Shown piece by piece: positions 35,816-43,791 of a stretch of 64,000 nucleotides of DNA. The stretch's first letter is position 1. Each line of letters begins with the position of its first letter. The notes under the pieces are model-generated. The model was given only the letters and a program-made list of their open reading frames with translations, searched no databases and had not been told where the DNA came from. Origin of the DNA: CAZHFW01 sp964531675 (GTDB lineage Bacteria; Planctomycetota; Phycisphaerae; Phycisphaerales; UBA1924); assembly GCA_964531675.1 (NCBI GenBank), contig CAZHFW010000001.1, positions 1-64,000 of the forward strand. The letters are read 5' to 3'. A program made the position numbers and the translations under genes.

Positions 35816-36454
35816 CTATTGCAGGGCCTTCACACCCGGGGGCATGTCGAACCGCTCACGGGTGCGGCAATACGTCAATCCGCCCATGCGGCCGATGGTC
35901 GCCAAGGCCGCGGGGTCCACGTGATAGCGCTCGCTCACCACGCCCTGGAGGGCCCGGACGTGCACCACCTCTCCCAGCACGATGTTCCCGCCCGCGGGGG
36001 CGCCCGGGTTGGTGCGGATCACCTGCATCGTCCGGCACTCAAAGCAGATGGGAGATTCCGCGAGCCTCGGCGCTCGGACTTTCGCGGACGCCTCGGGCGT
36101 GAGGCCGAAGCGCGTGAACTCCGACTCGCCGTAGGGCAAGGGCTCCGCGGTCGCGGCCATCAGGCGCTCATAGGACTCGTGCACGACGTTCACAACGAAC
36201 TCACCCGTCCCTCCCTCGGAGGCGGGCTTGGCGTTGCGGAGCGTGTCCTTCTCGGTTCCTTCCGGCGTGTTGGCGGGGCAGAACAGGAGCGTCATGGGAT
36301 TGGATCCCACCCCTGCGAAGAAGGAGAACGGCGCCAGGTTCGTACGTCCGTCCGGTGAGATCGTGGACACCAGCGCGATGGGGCGAGGGATGATGCCCCC
36401 GATGAGCAGTTTGTACCGATCGGGTTGGGAGAGAGCAGCGGGGTCGATCTCCAT
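35816..36454 (-). CDS. Flavin reductase family (FMN-binding split-barrel) protein
   Basis: The 212-residue product fits the DIM6/flavoredoxin family of FMN-binding split-barrel proteins, which reduce flavins or carry electrons. Typical blocks are 'GIIPRPIALVSTISPDGRTN', 'NLAPFSFFAGVGSNP' and 'FVVNVVHES'. There is no signal peptide, so it should be cytoplasmic. The start is ATG at 36454. It is divergent from the PAPG gene. Its partner oxygenase, if any, is not adjacent. Confidence 0.92.
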   Translation of the reverse strand: MEIDPAALSQPDRYKLLIGGIIPRPIALVSTISPDGRTNLAPFSFFAGVGSNPMTLLFCPANTPEGTEKDTLRNAKPASEGGTGEFVVNVVHESYERLMAATAEPLPYGESEFTRFGLTPEASAKVRAPRLAESPICFECRTMQVIRTNPGAPAGGNIVLGEVVHVRALQGVVSERYHVDPAALATIGRMGGLTYCRTRERFDMPPGVKALQ

Positions 36455-36583
36455 GCGCTCAGCGTATCCGTCGGAGTTGAACCTCCGGAATCGCGGGGAC
36501 CGGAAATACCGGACGTTTGGTGGTCGCCCCCGGAAAGCGGTGGCATGTTTGCAACCAAGATGCTTATCAAGGCGGGAGGCTCC

Positions 36584-37258
36584 ATGTTGGTTGCACGCGC
36601 AAGCTTTGCGGTCTGTTCATTCCTGCTCGCTGGGTCCGCTGTGGGACAGGTCACTGCGTTCCAGGGTGATTACGCGGGATGGGCCGCGGCGGCCGGGAGC
36701 CTTCGAACGTTGATCACCTTCGATGACTTCTCGCTGGCGAGCGGCGCATCGGCCGCGATCAGTCCTGATCACTACGCGGGTCTGACGCTGACCGGCGTCC
36801 CGAGCACGCCCGGCTCGGGCCTGCCGTTTGCGCTCAATCCGAACGCCACGGACCGTACCAATGGCGTGGCGCCGGTCTCCGAATCCAACGTGCTGCAGCT
36901 GACATCGACGACGATCCGCAATGGCATTCTGGAAGTCACCTTCGCCAGCCCCGTGATCGCCTTCGGCGGGTACTTCATCGACGTGGAGACCGCCGGCGCA
37001 GCCAGGAGCACCGGCATCTGGTCGAACGCCGACGACAAGCTCTACGCGTACACCAGCTCCTTCACCAACGGCGGGAAGGTCTTCATCGGCATCGTCTCCT
37101 CCACGCCCTTCAGCAAGGCGCAGATCCGTCTGGCGTCGACCGTCGATCCCTCCGTCGATGGCGTGGCCTTCGACAACATGGAGTACGCGGTGCCCGCGCC
37201 GGGCGTAACGCTGGTCATGGGCGTTGGCGGCTGCCTGATCGGCCGCCGCCGCCGCTGA
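36584..37258 (+). CDS. Secreted protein with PEP-CTERM-like PAPG tail
   Basis: The 224-residue product has a signal peptide (about 1-22, ending 'LLAGSAVGQ'), a beta-sandwich-like body with 'ITFDDFSLASGASAAISPDH' and 'PVIAFGGYFIDVETAG', and the tail 'VPAPGVTLVMGVGGCLIG' ending in four arginines. The body resembles extracellular choice-of-anchor domains found in many PEP-CTERM proteins, but I cannot fix the family. I use ATG at 36584 because GGGAGG lies upstream and the signal peptide starts there. An earlier in-frame ATG at 36560 also exists. Confidence 0.84.
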   Translation: MLVARASFAVCSFLLAGSAVGQVTAFQGDYAGWAAAAGSLRTLITFDDFSLASGASAAISPDHYAGLTLTGVPSTPGSGLPFALNPNATDRTNGVAPVSESNVLQLTSTTIRNGILEVTFASPVIAFGGYFIDVETAGAARSTGIWSNADDKLYAYTSSFTNGGKVFIGIVSSTPFSKAQIRLASTVDPSVDGVAFDNMEYAVPAPGVTLVMGVGGCLIGRRRR

Positions 37259-37326
37259 GTTGAACCGACGTCAACGTGTGGAGGGCCACTCCTTGGTCCT
37301 CCGGTGCGCATGCGTACTGTTCGGGC

Positions 37327-37773
37327 GTGAAGCTCGTCGAACGCCTCATTCTGTCCATCGTGGCCGCGGCGGTCCTGGCGGGGCTGGCCATCGGCGTGGT
37401 CACGCTTCTGCGCAGCCGATCTGAGAAGCCCGAAGGGCTGACCCAGCGCGAACTCGCGCAGGCTGCTGCGGCGGATCCAAGCGGGCCGCAGATGAGCCTC
37501 TGGCGCACCGATCCGGGGCGCACCGTGATGCTTTTCGGGAAGGCGATCAAGACGGGCGCGTTCGATATGCCCGCCGACAAGCCGCTCACGCTGCGTGCGC
37601 TGGTCATGGAACGGGGCGCTGGCTTCGCTGCCGATGCGAAGGGAATCGTGCACATCGCGCGCAAGGTCGATGGCAAGATCTCCAACGTGGTCGAAGCGAC
37701 CCGTGTGCAGCTTGAAGACCCAAAGTGGACCGATGTGCCGTTGATCCCCGCGGACGTCGTGTACGTCGAGTGA
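37327..37773 (+). CDS. Small membrane-anchored SLBB-like protein
   Basis: The 148-residue product has one N-terminal TM segment (about 5-25, 'LILSIVAAAVLAGLAIGVVTL') and a C-terminal domain resembling SLBB (soluble-ligand-binding beta-grasp) folds of polysaccharide export proteins: 'TVMLFGKAIKTGAFDMPADK' and the final 'PLIPADVVYVE'. The role is not known; a link to polysaccharide transport is only an inference from the fold. GTG at 37327 has no clear ribosome binding site. It is followed almost directly by the next gene (stop 37773, start 37776), so the two are probably one transcript. Confidence 0.7.
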   Translation: MKLVERLILSIVAAAVLAGLAIGVVTLLRSRSEKPEGLTQRELAQAAAADPSGPQMSLWRTDPGRTVMLFGKAIKTGAFDMPADKPLTLRALVMERGAGFAADAKGIVHIARKVDGKISNVVEATRVQLEDPKWTDVPLIPADVVYVE

Positions 37774-37775
37774 GC

Positions 37776-38501
37776 ATGTCGACCGATCCTTCATCCGCCG
37801 ACGTGAAGCAAGCCTCGGCCCAGACCTGGGCGGCGCTGCTGGCGCACTGGACCAACTTCGCCAGGGCAGCGGTCGCGTTGCCCAAGGACGCGGAGGGAGA
37901 TCGCTGGCGGGCGTCGGTCCCCGCGATCATCGGTCTCCAGGCGGTCACGATGGCGCTGGGCGAACTCGACAACCTCGCAAGCGCCTCGGGAGCAGCGGGG
38001 GAGTACGAAGTCGGCGTGGATCGGGCCTCGGTCCTTGTCCGTGAGCACGCCGGCGCGATCAACGCGGCGTGGAGAGGCGAGCTTCTGCCTTCCGGCATTC
38101 TGGAACTTCTCGAGGACGCCCGGGCGGCGCTGGCGCTGGTGCGCGAGGCGGGAACGGAAGTCATCGCGACCGAAGCAGGCGCGGCGAGCGATCCGGCGGC
38201 GGCTCTTCGGGCCCTGCGTGCCGCGGGCTTTGAAGGCGAGTTCTACGCGATGCCCCCGGGCGAGACGGAGGCCCCGGGTTTGCCGGTGGCGTTCGCCAAG
38301 AGCCCCAAGGGCGCACCGCTCGGCGCTGATCAGTTGGCCGCGCTGGCGTCGAGTTATCCGGGGAGGCAGGTTCGCCGCGCGCCGATCATGCGCCAGGTCT
38401 ACGAGCGGACCGACGCGTCGGGTTCCCGGGAGCGCGTGCTGGCCGCGATGGACGACACGCTCCCCTCGGGACGACCGCTGCTCGGCCTGATCGGGCCATA
38501 A
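37776..38501 (+). CDS. Conserved-looking cytoplasmic protein of unknown function
   Basis: The 241-residue product has no signal peptide or membrane segment. It is helical and Ala-rich in the first half ('IIGLQAVTMALGELDNLA') and more mixed in the second half ('EFYAMPPGETEAPGLPVAFA'). I do not recognise a family. ATG at 37776 begins two bases after the SLBB-like gene's stop, so translation is likely coupled. The next gene starts 92 bp downstream. Confidence 0.72.
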   Translation: MSTDPSSADVKQASAQTWAALLAHWTNFARAAVALPKDAEGDRWRASVPAIIGLQAVTMALGELDNLASASGAAGEYEVGVDRASVLVREHAGAINAAWRGELLPSGILELLEDARAALALVREAGTEVIATEAGAASDPAAALRALRAAGFEGEFYAMPPGETEAPGLPVAFAKSPKGAPLGADQLAALASSYPGRQVRRAPIMRQVYERTDASGSRERVLAAMDDTLPSGRPLLGLIGP

Positions 38502-38593
38502 GCCTGCGTGCCCCGGGAATGCCAGCGGCCAAGGGCCTCGGACGCGATCGCTACACTCCCGCCACGAACGATCCAACCGCTGGAGGGGTTTGC

Positions 38594-39961
38594 GTGCGAG
38601 GTCGGCAGTTGAAGCATTCCATCACCGCGATCGGCGTGGCGTTGCTCGTTGCGGGAGGCTGCTCGACGACGCGCACGCCCGTGGATCCCGCCGCCAAGGC
38701 CGCGGTCGCGGCCGAGTCCAAGCCACTGACGCCCGACGTATGGCCCGCGCGATGGACCGAGGGCCTTCATCCCTTCGTGTGCGTGGAGCCTCGCAAGGTC
38801 GAGCTCAAGATCGCCGACCAGCCCGGCGGGAAGCTCGACATCGATCTCATCACCGTCCGGCGGGCGATGCAGGTCGGTCAGGGGCTCGTCGCGTTCACCG
38901 TGAACTGGGGCGAGCCCAAGGGCAAGTCCCGCGCGTGGGATGAGTGGGAATCCGACGAGGCGATCCGCGGCGTCCATCAGTTCAACTTCTACGCGTGGGA
39001 TTCGCGCGAGCGCCCGGTGTGGGATCTGCCCAAGGGAAGATCAGAGTCGGCGGACGATCTGGTGTCGTTCCAGCGGGCGGCCAATCGCGCGAGCATCACC
39101 GCGCGGTTCAGGCTCGTCATGCCCGAAGGCGGAGCGCCGCGAGGCACCGTGCTGTTCGTGCCTCCGATCTCGGCGGCGAGCCTGAGCCTCCCGGTGCCCA
39201 AGGAGCTCGTGAAGCATGGCTGGGCGGTGCTGACGGTTGACCGCCTGGAGGTTCTGCAATCCACGCGGAGCGTGATGGTCATCGATGTGCCTTGGGAGAA
39301 ACCCAAGAAAGCGACAGGACCCAAGGTCAAGCCCGCCGAGCCGCCTCCGAATGCTGCGGGGCGCTGGATGGCCGAGTGGATCCGGGGCGACATGGCGGAC
39401 ATGGCGTACGCCTTCGAAGCGGGTCTGAAGTTTGCGGAGCGTTCCGAGCCTGTACTCGCGGACAAGCCTGTGGTGGTGCTCGGGACGAGTCTGGGCGCGA
39501 TCTTCACGCCGCCGGTGGTGCAGAGGCTTGGCGATCGCGTCAGGAGTGCGGTGCTCATCGGGGGCGGCGCCAACATGCTGCGCATCATGGCCGAGACGGA
39601 CCCGGACGTGTTCAACATCGGTCTGCTCTACGGCGAGGGCGACATCCGCCTGAACCCCGAGCGGGGCAAGCTCTGGGAAGAGTCGTATCTCAAGGCCAAT
39701 CCCCTCGACCCATTGCACACCGCGCCGATTCTGGCGACCATCCCGACGCTCATGATCCACGCCAAGCGCGACGGCATCGTGCCGCATCAGTACGGCGACC
39801 TGCTCTGGGAAAAGGCGGGCAAGCCCGAACGCTGGAGCTACGACGCGGGGCACATCTGGCTCTTCGTCACGCTCGGTGATCGGGCCGATGAGATCAGCGA
39901 CTGGATCGATGCGCACACGCCGGGAGTTTCACAACCAGCCGAGAGTTCGAAGCAGCGGTGA
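38594..39961 (+). CDS. Alpha/beta-hydrolase lipoprotein
   Basis: The 455-residue product has a lipoprotein signal with 'VALLVAGGC'. The hydrolase nucleophile elbow is 'VVLGTSLGAIF' (GxSxG), with a candidate acid in 'HAKRDGIVPHQYG' and a catalytic His in 'YDAGHIWLF'. The N-terminal 170 residues are an additional beta-rich domain ('VELKIADQPGGKLDIDLIT') of unknown type. The substrate is not evident; an esterase or deacylase acting outside the inner membrane is likely. GTG at 38594 follows GGAGGGG. It is possibly third in the unit beginning at 37327. Confidence 0.85.
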   Translation: MRGRQLKHSITAIGVALLVAGGCSTTRTPVDPAAKAAVAAESKPLTPDVWPARWTEGLHPFVCVEPRKVELKIADQPGGKLDIDLITVRRAMQVGQGLVAFTVNWGEPKGKSRAWDEWESDEAIRGVHQFNFYAWDSRERPVWDLPKGRSESADDLVSFQRAANRASITARFRLVMPEGGAPRGTVLFVPPISAASLSLPVPKELVKHGWAVLTVDRLEVLQSTRSVMVIDVPWEKPKKATGPKVKPAEPPPNAAGRWMAEWIRGDMADMAYAFEAGLKFAERSEPVLADKPVVVLGTSLGAIFTPPVVQRLGDRVRSAVLIGGGANMLRIMAETDPDVFNIGLLYGEGDIRLNPERGKLWEESYLKANPLDPLHTAPILATIPTLMIHAKRDGIVPHQYGDLLWEKAGKPERWSYDAGHIWLFVTLGDRADEISDWIDAHTPGVSQPAESSKQR

Positions 39962-40235
39962 GCGTGAGGTGGAGCTTCGGGTCCCGGCTCGATCCGCACC
40001 GATCCGGCGCCGGTCCTTCTGCCTGCCGCCACCACTCAGCCATGGCCTCTCCGCGGGGCCGTCTCTGGACGATTTCATCGTCCGCGTCCCTTCGCGGGTG
40101 TCGGGCTGAGGCTCGCAAGTGTCTGAAAATGCAGGGCCGGGGCGAACACGAGCCCGGGCGGATAGCCATCCGACCGGGGGGTCTCCTATAGTCGCGCTCA
40201 CTGGTCCGGCTTGATTTCTCAGGAGGCTTTTCCCC

Positions 40236-41216
40236 ATGCGTCGTGCGAAGATTTCCGTCATCGGTTCGGGCAATATCGGCGGCGAGTGTGCGCGTTCCAT
40301 CGCGATGAAGGAACTCGGCGACGTCGTGCTGGTCGACATCCCCAACAAGGACAAGCCCGACCTGCACATGCCCAAGGGCAAGGCCCTGGACCTGGCCTGC
40401 TGCGGGCCGGTCGAGAAGTTCGACTCCAAGATCGTGGGCACCTTCGACTACAAGGACATCGAGGGCTCGGACGTGGTGATCGTGACCGCGGGCGTGCCGC
40501 GCAAGCCCGGCCAGAGCCGCGACGACCTTGTCGCGATCAACGCGGGCATCGTCAAAAACGTCGCGCAGAACATCAAGCAGTACGCACCCAACGCCATCGT
40601 GATCGTCGTCAGCAATCCCCTCGACGCCATGGTGTACGTGATGTGGAAGGTCACGGGCTTCCCGGCCCACCGCGTGATGGGTCAGGCCGGCGCGCTGGAC
40701 GTCGCCCGCTACAAGACCTTCCTCGCGATGGAACTCGGCGTTTCCGTCGAGGACATTCAGGGCCTGCTCCTGGGCGGTCACGGCGACGACATGGTTCCGC
40801 TTCCTCGCCTCACCAGCGTCAACGGCATCCCGGTCACCGATCTGCTCTCCGATGAGAAGATCAACGCCTGCGTCGAGCGCGCCAAGGTCGGCGGCGGCGA
40901 GGTCGTCAAGCTCATGGGCACCAGCGCCTGGTACGCCCCCTCCGCGGGCACCATCGAGATGGTCGAGGCCATCGTGCGTGACAAGAAGCGCGTCATCCCC
41001 ACCGCGGCCTTCTGCGAGAAGGAGTTCGGCGTCGCCAACGCCAACGGCGGCAAGGGCCTCTTCGTCGGCGTGCCCGCGGTCCTCGGTTCCAAGGGCGTCG
41101 AGAGGGTCATCACCTTCAAGATGAACGACACCGAGCAGAAGTTCATGAACGAGTCGATCAGCCACGTCAAGGACCTGATCGGCGCAACCGTCAAGCTCTT
41201 CCCCGACCTGGCCTGA
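40236..41216 (+). CDS. mdh: Malate dehydrogenase (LDH-like type)
   Basis: MDH interconverts malate and oxaloacetate with NAD in the TCA cycle. The 326-residue product begins with 'KISVIGSGNIGGECA' (NAD-binding), carries the substrate-specificity Arg in 'AGVPRKPGQSRDDL', which is typical of MDH rather than lactate dehydrogenase, and has the catalytic His in 'LLGGHGDDMVP'. The ATG at 40236 has AGGAGG at the right distance. It is monocistronic, followed by a GC hairpin (41225-41245). Confidence 0.95.
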   Translation: MRRAKISVIGSGNIGGECARSIAMKELGDVVLVDIPNKDKPDLHMPKGKALDLACCGPVEKFDSKIVGTFDYKDIEGSDVVIVTAGVPRKPGQSRDDLVAINAGIVKNVAQNIKQYAPNAIVIVVSNPLDAMVYVMWKVTGFPAHRVMGQAGALDVARYKTFLAMELGVSVEDIQGLLLGGHGDDMVPLPRLTSVNGIPVTDLLSDEKINACVERAKVGGGEVVKLMGTSAWYAPSAGTIEMVEAIVRDKKRVIPTAAFCEKEFGVANANGGKGLFVGVPAVLGSKGVERVITFKMNDTEQKFMNESISHVKDLIGATVKLFPDLA

Positions 41217-41224
41217 TTCGGGAC

Positions 41225-41245
41225 GGCCCGAGCCCGATTCGGGCC
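41225..41245 (+). terminator. GC hairpin after mdh, possible terminator
   Basis: A GGCCCGA / TCGGGCC stem has a seven-base loop and lies just after the mdh stop. No T-run follows, so termination is uncertain. Confidence 0.45.
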
Positions 41246-41379
41246 TCTGAACACCGATCCGTCGCCGGGCGTACCAACGCCCGATTCGAGATGCGCAGGG
41301 ATCAGGCGGGGCGGCGGCCGCCGGCGATCTCTGGCAAAGTCCGCGGACAACCAAGGAGCCGCCCACGGGCGATGCACCC

Positions 41380-42531
41380 ATGAAGAAGTCGATGCTGGCG
41401 CTGTTGGTTCTGGCCGGAATGGCCTGTTCTTCGGCGATCGCTCAGGATCAGGCCGCGTCGGCGGGGCCTCAGCCTCCCGCAGCGGCTCCGCAGGCTGCGC
41501 CCAAGGAGCCTTGGGCTCCGCGCTGGTCGAGCCCCGACATGCAGAAGATCGGGGAGATGCTCATCGGCTCCTGGAAGTCGGGCCCGGTCGGTCAGGCCGA
41601 TGAGGCGGAGACCCGCACCGAGATCCAGATGCACATCGCGCCCGTGCATGTGAAGGGCCTGACGGACACGATGTACGTCGAGATCGCGCGTCTTGACGCG
41701 GGCTGGAGGCCGTACCGCCAGGCGATCTTCCAGCTCTACACGTACAAGGGCGTGACCAGGCTCCGCACCTACGAGATCACGTCGTCGCCGAAGATGAGCG
41801 CCGTGATGACCGGGCTCTGGCTCGCGCCGGACATGCTCCCGGAACTCAACCGCGACGACCTCATTGCGACGGTTGATCTTGATCTCAAGCCCTCGGGTGA
41901 CGGGTACAAGGGCGCGACGCCCTACGCGTATCCGACGGGCCTGGGCGGCGCGGTCGAGATGACCAGCGAGATGGAGTTCAGCAAGGACAAGATCTCCTCG
42001 GTCGATCGTGGCTACGACGCGACCGGCAAGGTCGTGTGGGGCTCCTCGGGCTCGGATCGCTACACCTTCACGAGGTTCACGCCGACCGCGACGCTCAGCA
42101 AGCTCGATGGCGGGCTGGTGCTCATCAGCTACCGAGGCTCGGACAAGCCCGACAAGATCGCGATGGGCGACAACGTCGCGGCCCACTACACGGGCTGGCT
42201 CTATTCCAACGGCACGGTGTTCGACACCTCGCGTGATCGGACGCCGTACATGTTCGAGCAGGGTCGCCTGATGCAGGCGTGGAACCAGGGTCTGCTCGGC
42301 CTGGGCGCGGGGTCGGTGGTGCGGATGGTCTGTCCGCCCGAGCTCGGCTTCGGGGCCAACGGCGCGGGGCGCATGATCCCGCCCAACGCGACGCTGGTCT
42401 TCGAGATCGAGATCATGGACGTGCAGAAGCGGCCCGCCGAGGAACCCCCGGCCGCCGCGGGCCAGCCCGGCGCCGCGTCGACCCCCGCGGTGCAGGCGAC
42501 CCAGCCTCCGACTCCTCCCAAGCGTGACTGA
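41380..42531 (+). CDS. Exported CpcT/CpeT-like protein fused to an FKBP-type peptidyl-prolyl isomerase
   Basis: The 383-residue product has a signal peptide (about 1-21, 'MACSSAIA'). A CpcT/CpeT-like domain follows (about 50-260; 'MYVEIARLDAGWRPYRQAIF' matches the 'YVE...PYRQ' core of the family), then an FKBP domain at about 262-360 with 'HYTGWLYSNGTVFDTSRDR', 'GLGAGSVVRMVCPPELGFG' and 'PPNATLVFEIE'. CpcT-family proteins in cyanobacteria attach bilins to phycobiliproteins; FKBP domains catalyse proline isomerisation. This fusion in a non-photosynthetic lineage is unusual. The C-terminus is a Pro/Ala-rich tail. A strong terminator follows. Confidence 0.84.
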   Translation: MKKSMLALLVLAGMACSSAIAQDQAASAGPQPPAAAPQAAPKEPWAPRWSSPDMQKIGEMLIGSWKSGPVGQADEAETRTEIQMHIAPVHVKGLTDTMYVEIARLDAGWRPYRQAIFQLYTYKGVTRLRTYEITSSPKMSAVMTGLWLAPDMLPELNRDDLIATVDLDLKPSGDGYKGATPYAYPTGLGGAVEMTSEMEFSKDKISSVDRGYDATGKVVWGSSGSDRYTFTRFTPTATLSKLDGGLVLISYRGSDKPDKIAMGDNVAAHYTGWLYSNGTVFDTSRDRTPYMFEQGRLMQAWNQGLLGLGAGSVVRMVCPPELGFGANGAGRMIPPNATLVFEIEIMDVQKRPAEEPPAAAGQPGAASTPAVQATQPPTPPKRD

Positions 42532-42554
42532 ATCACGCCGAGCCGAATCGCCAA

Positions 42555-42579
42555 GCCCGCCCGAAAGGCGGGCTTTTTT
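42555..42579 (+). terminator. Rho-independent terminator of the CpcT-FKBP gene
   Basis: A perfect 7-bp stem GCCCGCC/GGCGGGC has loop CGAAA and is followed by six T. It lies just ahead of the dnaJ-class gene. Confidence 0.93.
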
Positions 42580-42605
42580 GTGCGCCCGTCCTACTATTGA
42601 GCACG

Positions 42606-43583
42606 ATGCCCGCACCGCGCGACTATTACGAGATTCTCGGAATCCCGCGCAGCGCCGATGATGACGCCATCAAGAGCGCCTACCGGAAGCTGGCGCGCAA
42701 GTACCACCCCGACGTGAACAAGGAGCCCGACGCGGCTCAGAAGTTCAACGAGGTCCAGCAGGCCTACGACGTGCTCTCGGATGCGTCCAAGCGCAAGCTC
42801 TACGACCAGTTCGGGCACGCGGGTGTGGAGTCGGGCGCGACCGGCGCCGGTGGACCGCGGGCCCGCTGGTCCAATGCGGGCGCGGGCCAGCGAGGCTCGG
42901 GCTTCGACGCCGACTTTGACGCCGAAGACCTGGGCTCGATGTTCGAGGCCTTCTTCGGAGGCCGGGGACCGGGCCGCGCGTCAGGGCGCGCCGCCCGCGG
43001 CCGAGCGCAACCTCAGCCCGCTTCAGACGACATCCGCCACGCGATCTCCGTGAGCTTCATGACCGCAGCCAAGGGCGGCACCGAAAACGTTCGCCTCACC
43101 GTGGGCGGGCGCTCCAAGACCATCGAAGTGAAGATCCCTCCGGGAACCCCCGACGGCGCGAACCTGCGCGTCCGGGGCGGCGCATCCTCGGATGACTCCA
43201 GCGCGGATCTGATCCTGAGCATCAAGGTGGGGGCCCACCCGCTCTTCCGGCGCGGCGAAGGCGCCGAACTCGGCAAGGGACTGGACCTCTACCTCGATCT
43301 GCCTTTGACGATCGCGGAGGCGGCGCTCGGAACGACGGTTTCCGTTCCGACGCTCGAGGGCAAGGTGGAGCTCGGGGTGCCCGCCGGCGCGGGTTCGGGA
43401 AAGAAGCTCAGGCTCAAGGGCAAGGGCATCCGAGATGCCGCGGGTCGCCAGGGCGATCTCTACGCAGTTTTGCAGGTCGTCTTTCCGGGGCTTGCGTCGA
43501 TCACCCCCGAAGAGCGTGGTATGCTGACCTCGCTTGCGGCCAAGACCCCCTCGCCGCGCGCAGGCCCGGAATGGGACTCGTGA
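42606..43583 (+). CDS. DnaJ-class co-chaperone (CbpA-like, no zinc-finger domain)
   Basis: The 325-residue product has a J domain at about 5-70 ('DYYEILGIPRSADDDAIKSA', HPD in 'KYHPDVN'), a Gly-rich linker with 'EAFFGGRGPGR' and the C-terminal peptide-binding domains ('VKIPPGTPDGANLRVRG'; 'LDLYLDLPLTIAEAALGTTV'). The central CxxCxGxG zinc fingers of type I DnaJ are missing, as in CbpA. It should stimulate a DnaK ATPase in the cytoplasm. ATG at 42606 is preferred to the TTG three codons upstream because the family starts with 'RDYYEIL'. DnaK is not adjacent. Confidence 0.93.
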   Translation: MPAPRDYYEILGIPRSADDDAIKSAYRKLARKYHPDVNKEPDAAQKFNEVQQAYDVLSDASKRKLYDQFGHAGVESGATGAGGPRARWSNAGAGQRGSGFDADFDAEDLGSMFEAFFGGRGPGRASGRAARGRAQPQPASDDIRHAISVSFMTAAKGGTENVRLTVGGRSKTIEVKIPPGTPDGANLRVRGGASSDDSSADLILSIKVGAHPLFRRGEGAELGKGLDLYLDLPLTIAEAALGTTVSVPTLEGKVELGVPAGAGSGKKLRLKGKGIRDAAGRQGDLYAVLQVVFPGLASITPEERGMLTSLAAKTPSPRAGPEWDS

Positions 43584-43791
43584 CGAACCGAAACCGCGCA
43601 GCATGGACGCTCGCCTGGCTCAGCGCCGCCCGACTCGGGTGCGGACGCCGGTCGTGTGCTGGTCTTGTTCGATCTTTGTTCGTTTCTGCTGATCCAGGCT
43701 CGTGCTCCTACCCTCAGGGAGCTTCTCGCGCCGGCCACGGGGACCCCACCCCGCACCGCTGGCGGAGCTTTGTCGTCCCGGGATGTGATGC

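Noticed and set aside
32461..36102. 1213-codon plus-strand open frame opposite the subtilase
   Set aside because: The minus strand has the intact catalytic triad and signal peptide, so this frame is a shadow.
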